DNA of 64,000 nucleotides from Paraniabella defluvii (GTDB taxonomy: Bacteria; Bacteroidota; Bacteroidia; Chitinophagales; Chitinophagaceae), in NCBI GenBank assembly GCA_019316985.1, contig CP079215.1, forward strand, positions 4,216,001 to 4,280,000, read 5' to 3'. Below are positions 1 to 8,485 of the stretch, piece after piece. Numbering within the stretch: the first letter of the stretch is position 1; every line of letters starts with the position of its first letter. The notes beneath the pieces were generated by a model. The model worked only from the letters and a program-made list of their open reading frames with translations. It was not told where the DNA came from and did not search any database. The translations under genes and the position numbers were made by a program.

Positions 1-175
1 CCTTTGGTGAACAGCGGACTTTGATGACTTCGTAATCAAGCCCTGCATATCGGATAGCTTGCTCGCTTGTGGGATAGTCCTGTACGATCTGCCCCAAGCC
101 GTGCCATGCTTTTTCCTGTACGCTGAAGAAACTGTATTCACCTGTGCTACTGTTGAAATTGAGATTATGTGCCAT
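1..175 (-). CDS. DUF932 plasmid/phage-like protein, N-terminal part (cut by window edge)
   Basis: The reverse strand opens with ATG at 175 and runs off the left edge, giving about 58 residues that begin MAHNLNFNSSTGEYSFFSV and continue with KAWHGLGQIV. This opening is typical of DUF932 proteins, which are carried by conjugative plasmids, integrative elements and phages; their biochemical role is not established. It lies 43 bases downstream of ssb on the same strand, a pairing common in Bacteroidota conjugative elements. Only the start is visible, so the family call rests on the N-terminal signature. Confidence 0.7.
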   Translation of the reverse strand, partial: MAHNLNFNSSTGEYSFFSVQEKAWHGLGQIVQDYPTSEQAIRYAGLDYEVIKVRCSPK

Positions 176-218
176 GATGTTTTAAATTTTGATTGTTTGA
201 AAAATGATTGATTGTTGA

Positions 219-598
219 TTAGAATGGGAGGTCGTCCTCTTGTGCGTTGCCAGCGTTCGCTTTCGTGGTAGCCTGTGGCGTTTCGCTTCTCTTGCCGCCT
301 GCAAGCGGTTTGATGTTGGAGGTATGGAAGTTTAGCCCTGCTCTTGGCTCTCCGTCCTTGCTTACCCACGCCCTTGTACTTACTCTGCCTGTGAGTTCTA
401 CCAGTAGCCCTTTTGTGAGCATCTTCGCTACGTTGGGGTTATCCAGTATGAGCAGTCGAAGAAGGCGGTTTGCTCCACTCGTTCGCCCTGTTTGTTTTTG
501 TAGCTGTCGTTCACCGCTACCGAAAAGTTTACTACCTGTTTGCCGTTTGACGTTGTGCGTACTTCCGCATCCCCTGTCAGTCTTCCTGTGATGTTCAT
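219..598 (-). CDS. ssb: Single-stranded DNA-binding protein (element-borne), one frameshift
   Basis: The protein starts at the ATG at 598 with an OB-fold opening (MNITGRLTGDAEVRTT, then KQVVNFSVAVND). It ends with the acidic tail DDLPF that recruits replication and repair partners. The frame breaks near 435-438: the sequence has four C (minus strand) where five restore ITPNVAKMLTKGLLVELTGRV-type sequence. Restored length is about 126 residues, normal for a short plasmid or ICE-type SSB. It precedes the DUF932 gene in the same direction and probably protects transferred single-stranded DNA. The frameshift looks like a homopolymer error, not a real mutation. Confidence 0.85.
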
Positions 599-1065
599 GA
601 TTTCTGCGTTTTAAAAGTTTTACATTTTGTTTCGTTCGCTTCCCTCTTTTCCTGCTGTGCTTTGCTCCGCTTCGCTTCGCAAATCATTTTTCCAAAAGAA
701 AAACCGGAAAAAGAAAGCAGACAAACAAGGGGAGGAATAAGGCGAAGGGCGTGCTATAAGTCCCGAAGGGTGGCAAGCGAAGCGCAGCCATTATGCGCAC
801 GCCATCGCCGCCGCCCCTTAACTTGGCTGCCTTTTTACCGGTTCTATTGGAAAATGAATTACCCCTAACTCAAATGGTGTATTTAAAAATTAACCACAGT
901 AAATGCGGACTAAAAGGAGGTATAAACGATTGCAAAAATGAGTACGGCTAACAGAAAGTGTCGTAGATAGCCAAACACTTCCACTCACTGCCACATGGGG
1001 AGATTGACCACAACTCTTTGATAATTTTAAATCGCCAAAATTGGTCTATAGTAGTAGTGAACAAG
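599..1065. other. Intergenic region without a convincing gene
   Basis: About 470 bases lie between the divergent ssb and recombinase genes. A GC-rich, G/A-biased stretch (about 730-830) can be read as a 68-codon ORF, but its product is arginine-rich and low in complexity. A short ATG ORF at about 938 ends after ten codons. I see no RNA gene here. It probably holds the ssb and recombinase promoters, which I cannot place. Confidence 0.5.
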
Positions 1066-1224
1066 ATGAACAACAGTCTTTCAAACAGCAAGATGACACC
1101 TGAAAAACTCCTTAAACTGTTTAACGGAGAGGCTAAGGGAATGAGCAATGAGGAAGCAGCAAAGCTGTTATTGTTTTTAAAAAAACTGGCCAGGATTGTG
1201 GTCATAAAATATTTGGGGAGATGA
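1066..1224 (+). CDS. Small protein in front of serine recombinase
   Basis: A 52-codon ORF starts MNNSLSNSKMTPEKLL and contains a helical segment (MSNEEAAKLLLFLKKLARI). It overlaps the start of the recombinase by four bases (ATGA at 1221-1224), the usual arrangement for translational coupling. I do not recognise a family with certainty. The overlap, helical pattern and absence of stops favour a real small gene that may regulate or assist the recombinase (inference). Confidence 0.5.
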   Translation: MNNSLSNSKMTPEKLLKLFNGEAKGMSNEEAAKLLLFLKKLARIVVIKYLGR

Positions 1225-2691
1225 AAAAGGATAGAGAACCTATCGCTGATCTATATATCCGTGTAAGTACCGATGAGCAGGCTGACAAGGGTTATTCGCA
1301 ACGGAACCAGGAGGAAATGTTGCGGAAATACTGTGACAACCATTCTATCGAGATCCGTAACGTTATTTATGAAGATCATTCTGCAAAATCTTTCAACAGG
1401 CCGGAATGGAAGAAACTTATCCAGCAACTTAAAAAGAACAGGAATCGGATTGACCTGATTTTGTTCACAAAATGGGACCGATTTAGTCGCAATGCGGGTG
1501 ATGCCTACCAAATGATAAATGTGCTGCGTGACCTCAACGTTGAGCCGCAGGCAATTGAGCAACCGTTAGATTTGTCTATACCGGAGAATAAAATGATGCT
1601 GGCATTCTATCTTGCCGCGCCCGAAGTGGAGAATGACCGTCGCGCCCTCAACGTGTTTTACGGAATGAGACGGGCAAAGAAGGAAGGACGTTATATGGGT
1701 CTTGCCCCGGTGGGTTATAAAAACAAAGTTGATGAGACAGGCAATAAATACATTGCTCCAAAACAACCTGACGCATCAATTCTTTTATGGGCCTTTGAAC
1801 ATATAGGCAAAGGTGCTTTCAATACTGCACAGATCTGGAAAAAGGCAAAGGATAAAGGTCTCAGGTGTAGCAAAAATGCCTTCTGGCAATTGATCAGGAA
1901 TCCATTGTACTGTGGGAAGATTTTCATCCCCAGGTTTAAGGATGAGGAGAGCTATTTTGTAGAGGGGCAGCATGAGGCTATTATATCAGAAGAATTGTTT
2001 GATCGTGTACAGGATGTATTGGATGGACGTGGTAGGAAATACCGGCCAAAGATCGAGACACAGCGGGAATTTCCTTAAAAGGCTTCCTGGTCTGCCCTGA
2101 ATGCGGAAAGTTACTGACGGCAAGTAAATCAAGGGGAAGAAGTCGGCATTATACGTATTACCATTGTTACCGTGGATGTTCGCACCGGATCAATTCCGAT
2201 AGGATAACAAAGGCTTTTGACGATGAGTTAAAAAAATATGTACCCAAAAAGGAGATATTGGATATTTATCATCGGATAGTGAGTGAGACCTATTACGAAA
2301 TGACAAGTGATATTCAGGTTTCTAAAAAGCAGCTTTTGGGCCAGATAAATGAATATGAAAAAGAATGTCCCATATTAGGGACCTTCTTGCGACGGATAAG
2401 ATAGAGGCATCAGATTACAACGATTTTAAAGCACAATACAGTTCTACAATCGAGCAGTTGAATGTAAAAGTGGATAGCCTTAACGCAAATGTTCCTTGTT
2501 TGGACGGACTTCTTTCATCAGGACTGGAGGATCTCATGAGGTTGGACAAAATATTAGGAGAAGGAAATAACGAAGATGTGCGAGCTATCGTAAACATGAT
2601 ATACCCCGATAAACTAACCTTTAATGGGAATGTTTTTTTAATGGGAAAAGTAAACGTAGCATTGAGTTATAGCTATCATCATCTTAAATAA
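1221..2691 (+). CDS. Large serine recombinase (site-specific), copy 1, two frameshifts
   Basis: This enzyme cuts and rejoins DNA through a serine in the N-terminal resolvase domain. The active-site segment DLYIRVSTDEQ is near residue 10 and the arginine motif KWDRFSRN near residue 90. A recombinase domain follows, then a zinc-ribbon segment (LVCPECGKLL, then CYRGC) and a C-terminal coiled-coil region. The frame breaks near 2072 (a missing T in FPLKGF) and near 2360 (a missing A in EYEKRMSH). With both restored the protein has about 490 residues, matching copy 2 in length and closely in sequence. It probably integrates or excises the element ending at the tRNA-Pro gene. Confidence 0.88.
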
Positions 2692-2748
2692 TGATTTGAT
2701 CTTCAAAAAGAACCTCGAAAGTGTTCTATTTCTGTTGATCATCATTTA

Positions 2749-2774
2749 AAGCATCCTGAAAGGGTGCTTTTTTT
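2749..2774 (+). terminator. Rho-independent terminator after recombinase 1
   Basis: AAGCATCCT and AGGGTGCTT form a stem (one G-T pair) with a GAA loop, followed by a run of T. It lies about 60 bases beyond the recombinase 1 stop, so the next two genes probably have their own promoter. Confidence 0.75.
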
Positions 2775-2912
2775 GCGTAAACCTCCTCGTATTAATTTAT
2801 TAAGCTTTCAAAACCCATTATGCTAAGTCATGTAATCAATTATTACAGCTAAACAACTATTTCTGTCGGCCAAATAACGTAAATTAGTGCCAAACAAAGA
2901 CACTAAGAAGAT

Positions 2913-3333
2913 ATGGATAAAAATGTTAGAAAAAGAGCGGTGTCCTATTTACGGGCTGCAAAAATCGAGATGGCAAATTTCGATTCGCTTATTCGACAAA
3001 AGGCGGCTATTGAAGAATATTGCTCGAAGAACAATATTGAATTAGTGAATGTATTCTGGGACGTTTCATCGGGAAAGCCATTTCAATCGAAAAGGTTGGG
3101 AGGAATTAGAGGCTTATCTAAGCAACAACCTGGGAAGAGTCCAGCTCCTGATAAGCGTAGATGCGTCTCGCATAGGAAGGAATTTTGCATTGTTTGCATC
3201 AGAGGAGCAGCGTTTCAAGGAGCAATATGATGTAGATTTTTGTTTCTGCGTTGGTAGTAGTGAATTTCGAGATTTAGCAACTGAACAATTTTTGAGGGTA
3301 TGTAACCAACCCCAAAGAGCAATTAAATTATAG
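2913..3333 (+). CDS. Catalytically dead resolvase-domain protein, one frameshift
   Basis: The product (about 140 residues) aligns with the N-terminal resolvase domain of its neighbours: AVSYLRAAK in place of the YIRVST active site, then SLIRQKAAIEEYC, WDVSSGKPF, FNRKGWEELE and SVDASRIGRNF. The nucleophilic serine is replaced (YLRAAK), and the aspartate before the first catalytic arginine is replaced by serine (SRIGRN), while both arginines remain. No recombinase or zinc-ribbon domain follows. One extra base near 3085 breaks the frame. It ends three bases before recombinase 2, so the two are probably cotranslated. It may be a dimerising regulator or directionality partner (inference). Confidence 0.7.
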
Positions 3334-3336
3334 GTC

Positions 3337-4811
3337 ATGGTATATATTGCTGATTTATACATTCGGGTAAGTACCGATGAACAGGCAGACAAGGGTTACT
3401 CCCAAAGGAATCAGGAAGAGATGCTGCGCAAATATTGCGAGAGCCATTCCATAATGATTCGTAACGTTATTTACGAAGATCATTCTGCAAAGTCTTTCAA
3501 CAGGCCACAATGGAAGAGCTTGATACAAGGTCTGAAAAAGAAAAAGAGCAATGTTAATCTGATATTGTTCACTAAGTGGGATCGGTTCAGTCGTAATGCA
3601 GGTGATGCTTACCAGATGATTAATGTACTGCGAGGGCTTGGTGTGGAACCACAGGCGATAGAACAACCATTAGATCTTTCCATACCGGAAAACAAAATGA
3701 TGCTGGCATTTTACCTGGCTGCTCCGGAGGTCGAGAATGACAGGCGTGCTTTGAATGTTTTCTATGGCATGAGAAGGGCGCGTAAAGAGGGCCGATATAT
3801 GGGCCTTGCACCTGTAGCTTACATAAATAAGACTGAGGAAAATGGGAAAAAATACATCGCTCCGCTGGAACCTGATGCGTCGATACTAAGATGGGCTTTT
3901 GAAGAAATTGCAAAAGGGATCTTCAATACAGAGCAGATATGGAAGCTGGCTAAGGAAAAAGGATTGAAATGTAGCAAAAATGCTTTTTGGCAGGTAATAC
4001 GGAATCCTCTTTACTGCGGCAAGATTTTCATTCCTCAATTCAAGGATGAAGAAAGCCGCTTTGTAAAAGGGCAACATCGGGCCATTATATCAGAGGAGTT
4101 GTATTACGAGGTGCAGGATATTCTTGATGGACGTGGAAGAAAGTACCGTCCAAAAGTCAAAACCCTGGATGACTTTCCAATGCGTGGTTTTTTAATCTGT
4201 CCTGAGTGTGAAAAGTTATTAACAGGAAGTAAGTCCAAAGGTCGTACAAAATACTATTCCTATTACCATTGTGTTGGTGCGTGTAAGCATAGAACCAATG
4301 CAGAAATAGTGAACGATGCTATTTTGAGGGATCTTGCGAGCTTCGTTCCTGAAATTGGTGACATGGCATTCTATCAGGAATTGATCACGAAGGAATACCT
4401 GGATAAGACGAATGAAGTTCAATTTGAAAAGAAGGAAATTCTGCTTCAAATAAAGGATTATGAAGATAGGCTTTCACACGCAAGGGACCTTCTTGCGACA
4501 CGTCAAATAGACCCCGATGACTACCGTGATATGAAATCACAGTACAGTTCAAAAATATCAACGCTGGAGTCACAATTGACTCGGCTGAATAACGACGTTG
4601 ACAATGTTCAAATCCTTATTAAACGAGGGGTTAAGCGGGTTTTTGAAATTAAGGAAGCACTAAAAGATGGCTGTTTATCTGAGATAAGAAAAGATGTTGG
4701 TTCAATTTATCCCGAAAAAGTCGTTTTTGAAGGAAGCAAAGTTCGAACCGCCCGGCGTAATGATTTTATTCAGTATATCAACCTGATTAACAATAAGTTA
4801 CGACAAAATAA
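3337..4811 (+). CDS. Large serine recombinase (site-specific), copy 2
   Basis: Same architecture as copy 1: catalytic DLYIRVSTDEQ near residue 9, KWDRFSRNAGD, recombinase domain, zinc-ribbon LICPECEKLL, C-terminal coiled coil (ILLQIKDYEDRL). As read, the frame stays open to 4941 through a tRNA gene on the other strand, giving the spurious tail KTGFEPATPGPKPGA. Adding one A to the A4 run at 4805-4808 yields a TAA at 4809-4811 and about 491 residues, the same as copy 1, and places the stop just before a terminator hairpin. I therefore end the gene at 4811. The start at 3337 follows the dead resolvase by three bases. Confidence 0.88.
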
Positions 4812-4813
4812 AA

Positions 4814-4848
4814 ACGGGACAAAAGTAGACTTTTCTACTTTGTCCCGT
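4814..4848 (-). terminator. Hairpin terminator of tRNA-Pro
   Basis: ACGGGACAAAAGTAGA and TCTACTTTGTCCCGT pair over about 15 bp with one bulged A. On the minus strand the hairpin starts four bases after the tRNA end and is followed by a T-rich tract (TTTTTATTTTG), so it ends tRNA transcription. It falls within the nominal tail of recombinase 2, which argues that the true recombinase stop is earlier. Confidence 0.8.
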
Positions 4849-4852
4849 CAAG

Positions 4853-4925
4853 TCGGGAAGACAGGATTCGAACCTGCGACCCCTGGTCCCAAACCAGGTG
4901 CGCTACCGGCCTGCGCTACTTCCCG
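4853..4925 (-). tRNA. tRNA-Pro (anticodon TGG)
   Basis: The minus strand folds as a cloverleaf. The acceptor CGGGAAG pairs with CTTCCCG, with discriminator A. The D arm is GCGC/GCGC and the anticodon stem CCTGG/CCAGG encloses TTTGGGA (anticodon TGG). The T arm contains GGTTCGAATCC. CCA is not encoded. It sits at the junction between the element-like genes (1-4811) and ordinary chromosomal genes, so it is a candidate attachment site, although most large serine recombinases do not use tRNA genes. Confidence 0.95.
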
Positions 4926-4999
4926 GATCCGCTGCCTTTGAGCGAATGGGTTGCAAATGTAAAGGAATTATTTTAATGATCAAACAAAAGAGGAAAAAA

Positions 5000-6053
5000 T
5001 TATAGAACAATTTTCTGTTTTGCAGATAAAACGGCCTCTTTTTCCAGCAGGCGCTGCAGGAGTATGCTTTGATGGTAGCCCTTACCAGATTATGTTTAGG
5101 ATACCGGGCGCCATAATAAATATCGTCATTAATATAATCTGTAATAAACCGGAGCGCCTGCATATAAATCATAAACTTACCTGCGTAAAAAAGTACTGGC
5201 TTTCCGTATCTGTAAGCTCGGTCTCCATAAAAGTTTTATACCCGTTAACTATGGCAAAGTAAAAGTCTTCCCTTATTTCTATCTTACTGAAGTCTTTTTC
5301 CTCCTCGCTAACAGGACACAAATAGGTGCGCATCATATCCCCACATCACTGATAAAATATCCCGGCATTACTGTATCCAGGTCTATTACGCAAAGGCCTT
5401 TGCTGTTTTTATCAAACAAAACATTGCTGATTTTGGTATCGTGGTGGGTTACCCTTAAACGAAAATCATCGTTGTTCAAAATATGATTATATTCTTCAAC
5501 AATCGACGCCTGCTGTTTTAGTTGCTGTATCAGATCGCGCACTTCAGCTATCCTTTCAGCATTGCCTTTTCAATAGCCTCGAGGAACTGGCTGTACCGTA
5601 ACGCCAGGTTGTGGAAAGCCGGAAGGGTAATATTAAGCGTATCAATATCCATATCGGATAAAACCCGCGTAAACCGGCCAAACTGGGCAGCCGCTTCAAA
5701 TGCCTGCTGCGGCGTTTGCACTACATCTACGGTATGACTGTCTTTTACGAACGGGAACATCCGGTAAAAATGGCTGGCGATGCATACCATAGTGCTGCCC
5801 TCCAGGGTTTTGCAGGGAGCAGTGAAAAATAATCTTTATTGGTGGCCGCCAGGTAAGCCCTTATTTTTTCAATATTTTCGGCAATAAGAAATGGGTTGGT
5901 AAATACAGCTTTATTGATCCGCTGAAGAATGTACTTATCGTCCTCCTTTTTTACAAGGCAGGTGTCATTAATAAGTCCGTTCCCAAAGCGTTCAATGGTA
6001 TAGCTGTCTTTTTTAAACCCATAGCTGGCAAGCACACTATGCATGATATCCAT
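5000..6053 (-). CDS. APH/choline-kinase-fold phosphotransferase (NahK-like), several frameshifts
   Basis: The protein starts MDIMHSVLASYGF, followed by RFGNGLINDTC and YILQRINKAVF (nucleotide-binding N-lobe). The kinase Brenner motif appears as THHDTKISNVLFD (H-D-x4-N) and the metal-binding aspartate as CVIDLDTVMPGY. The C-terminus includes RFITDYINDDIYYG. At least four one-base breaks (about 5790, 5545, 5350, 5180 and near the end) split it. With them restored it is about 350 residues and stops at 5000, the normal length for Bacteroidota homologues of N-acetylhexosamine 1-kinase. It follows the LacI gene by 77 bases, suggesting a sugar substrate; the exact substrate is unknown. Confidence 0.78.
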
Positions 6054-6071
6054 ATCTCCGGTTACATTTCG

Positions 6072-6117
6072 GATAAAGGTATATTATACAAGGTTAGCAA
6101 AATTGCGCAAACGATTG
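6072..6117 (-). promoter_or_regulatory. Possible LacI operator and promoter before the kinase
   Basis: CAAACGATTG at 6108-6117 has the AAnCGnTT core typical of LacI-family operators. It sits between the LacI gene and the kinase gene, beside a TTTG and a TACCTTTA element (minus strand) that resemble -33 and -7 boxes. This suggests the regulator controls the kinase; it is a single site and so is tentative. Confidence 0.35.
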
Positions 6118-6130
6118 TATAAGTTTTGTG

Positions 6131-7145
6131 TTAACTGTACACGAGCGAAACAGGCACTTCAACCTGTGCAAATGACATATGAGGTGCGTCTCCCAGTTGC
6201 TTTTTATTAAGAATGTCTATCAGCATGTTCATGGCCGTTTGGCCCTGTTGGTATGGGAACTGGTCGAGCGACACAACAGGCGGGTAAGCCGCATGTTTAT
6301 TAGCTGAAATATTCGCATAGCTGGCAAAAAGGATCTCCTCATTCACCTGCACGCCTTTTTGTAAGGCAAATTTTACCGCGTCGAGGTGTACATAGTCGTT
6401 AAAGCTGATAATTGCGTCTGGTGGTCTTTTCAGGCTCAGCAATTTGTTCATGGCAAGCTGAGTTCCCTCTTCCGAAAGATCGGTTTTTTCTACCATCTGC
6501 ATATCAATCTTTAATTTCTTTTTAGAAATACCATCTATATATCCTTTCAAACGTTCCCTGCTGGCCGCAATTTCATCAGGTCCGTTTATAAAAGCGATAC
6601 GCTTTCGTCCCTGCCTGAAGAGCCATTCAATCATTTGTTCGGTTCCTTTGTAAACGCTGCAGAATACCTTGCTCGCTCTTTCAAACGGCGGCACCCGGTC
6701 AAAATATACCACGGGTATATTGTATTTTTCAGGGCAACCAGGTGATTGTATTTATTGGTTTCTTTAGAGAGGGAGATTAATAATCCGTCTATTCGCTGCT
6801 TTACCATGGCCTCCATTACGGTTTGCTCTTTAGTAATGCTGTCGTGGCTTTGCCCGAATAAAATGGTATAACCATGTTCCATGGCTACATCCTCAATGCC
6901 GCTGATACTTTTTGAAAAGAAATCTTCAGATATCAGGGGAGGATTACGCCAATTACAAAGCTTTTCTTCTGTTTAAAAAAGATGGCCTTCGGATTAGGCT
7001 CATAATTCAACTCCTTTGCAAGATTTTGGATGGCTTGTTTAGTTTTTAATCCTATTCTGGGGTGGTCATTCAGCGCACGGGAAACGGTAGACACTGAAAC
7101 ATTCAATCTTTTTGCTATTTCTTTTATAGTAGGTATATCACTCAT
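6131..7145 (-). CDS. LacI-family transcriptional regulator, two frameshifts
   Basis: The start is placed at the ATG at 7145 (MSDIPTIKEIAKRLNVSV), directly before the helix-turn-helix (TIKEIAKRL, VSTVSRALNDHPRIG) and hinge (LNYEPNPKA). The upstream 21 residues of the open frame are not typical. A periplasmic-binding-protein-like effector domain follows (FVIGVILP, IDGLLISLSKET, KRIAFINGP, PDAIISFND, EEILFASYAN). Breaks near 6930 and 6720 split it. Restored length is about 340 residues, normal for the family. It probably represses the adjacent sugar kinase gene in response to a sugar. Confidence 0.9.
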
Positions 7146-7358
7146 AAAAACAGGACGAATAACTAGAGGTACTAAAGATAGAAAAAAACTAAAGGTTATG
7201 GCAAACAAAAAATAAAACTAATGCCGATGGGGCCGTTTAGCTATACCAAACCGTGCTAACCGGTTTAAAAAAGTTGCTCTGCACTCTTATTTATTAATAT
7301 ATAATATGCGTTTTTACCTGATCAATGGCACTCTTTTGGTATTAAATTAAAAAAGCCC

Positions 7359-8088
7359 ATGCCCGAAGGACCATCAATTGTAATTCTTAAAGAACTGGTA
7401 GCGCCATTTACAGGAAAAAGTTTTGGCGGTATCCGGCAACACCACAATGCCTGTTGAACGCGCCCAGGGAAAAAAGGTCATTGACTTTAAAAGTTGGGGG
7501 AAGCACTTTCTTATATGCTTCAACAATTTCAGCATACGGATCCATTTTCTTCTTTTTGGTACCTATCGTATTAACGAAGAAAAAGATTCCACGCCACGTT
7601 TGAGCCTGAGCTTTACAAACGGAACCATCAATTTTTATGCATGTTCTGTGAAAATACTCGAGGAGCCGCTTGATGAGATATATGACTGGAGCGCAGATGT
7701 AATGTCGGATAGCTGGGATGCGAAAGCCGCGAGGCAAAAACTTAAAAATTACCTTCCCTGCTGGCATGCGATGCGCTTCTCAATCAGGACATCTTTTCAG
7801 GGTCGGGAAACATAATAAAAAACGAAGTTTTATACCGCATTGGCGTACACCCGTTAAGTAAAGTAGGAGACCTGCCACCGCGGAAACTGACCGAACTGAT
7901 CGATGAAACACGGAATTATAGTTTCGACTTTTTAAACTGGAAAAAGCCTATGTGCTGAAAAAACACTGGTTGGTACATACCGAAAAAAAAATATGTGTGC
8001 AATGCGGCGGCCCTATACATAAAGAATACATGGGCATCACCCGCCGGCGAACCTTTTTTTGTCCTGTTTGCCAAAAAAATATGGATAA
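7359..8088 (+). CDS. Fpg/Nei-family DNA glycosylase (endonuclease VIII-like), frameshifted
   Basis: The protein begins MPEGPSIVILKE; after loss of Met, Pro2 (Schiff-base nucleophile) and Glu3 are the catalytic residues of the family. Then come VLAVSGNTTMPVERAQGKKV, a helix-two-turn-helix segment (NIIKNEVLYRIGVHPLS) and a C-terminal zinc finger (CVQCGG, then CPVCQ). Breaks occur in an A run near 7417, near 7755, near 7950 and in the A run before the stop. Restoring the last gives CQKKYG and TAA at 8086-8088, a normal family end. It removes oxidised bases from DNA. It is divergent from the LacI gene. Confidence 0.85.
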
Positions 8089-8153
8089 GGCCAGGGGAAG
8101 GGGATGGAATTATATGTTTTTATTTCACGCAGGGCGAATCAGATATAATTACT

Positions 8154-8194
8154 AAAGCAGGGTAGCCCTATATTCTAGACGCCCTTGCTTTTTA
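8154..8194 (+). terminator. Terminator after the Fpg/Nei gene
   Basis: AAAGCAGGG pairs with CCCTTGCTTT (one bulge) across a loop of about 20 bases, followed by T residues. It lies about 65 bases after the restored stop. Confidence 0.5.
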
Positions 8195-8195
8195 A

Positions 8196-8408
8196 CGTTC
8201 ATTACACAATATTCCCCCTGCCAGCCAGGTGCAAAAGAAAGGTGTTGAAATAGGCGCTAACCAGGCGGTGCTATTAAAGAAAATAGAAGAGCTGACGCTG
8301 CACCTGATTCAGTTAGAGAAAAAGGTAGCACAGCAAAATGAGCAGATACATCAGCAACAACAATTATTAGCGCAACACTTGAAGCCAGACAAACAAAAAA
8401 TAAAGTAG
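8196..8408 (+). pseudogene. Remnant C-terminal tail of a surface or tail-fibre-type protein
   Basis: An open frame without a start encodes IPPASQVQKKGVEIGANQAV, then LLKKIEELTLHLIQLEKKV and a Gln-rich end, a short coiled coil closing with a stop at 8406-8408. This heptad tail is the common C-terminus of large Bacteroidota proteins ending in a tail-fibre or intramolecular-chaperone-like region. The rest of the gene is absent, with an in-frame stop at 8193, so it looks like a gene fragment left by a deletion. It could also be a cassette for recombination, but I see no second copy. Confidence 0.55.
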
Positions 8409-8431
8409 CTAACAGGCGATCTTAAAAAATG

Positions 8432-8467
8432 CTAAAAAAGCAACACCAGACCGTGTTGCTTTTTTAG
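8432..8467. terminator. Strong bidirectional terminator
   Basis: CTAAAAAAGCAACAC and GTGTTGCTTTTTTAG form a perfect 15-bp inverted repeat around a six-base loop, with T runs on both strands. It ends the seven-gene minus-strand operon that finishes at 8486. Confidence 0.9.
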
Positions 8468-8485
8468 TGTGAGCCATACAAAAAA

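Noticed and set aside
662..868. 68-residue arginine-rich ORF near the left end
   Set aside because: Low complexity, no start context, no family resemblance; it follows a purine-rich stretch and looks non-coding.
4903..5172. 89-residue minus-strand ORF after the tRNA
   Set aside because: It is the frameshifted C-terminus of the phosphotransferase; the true end in the other frame is at 5000.
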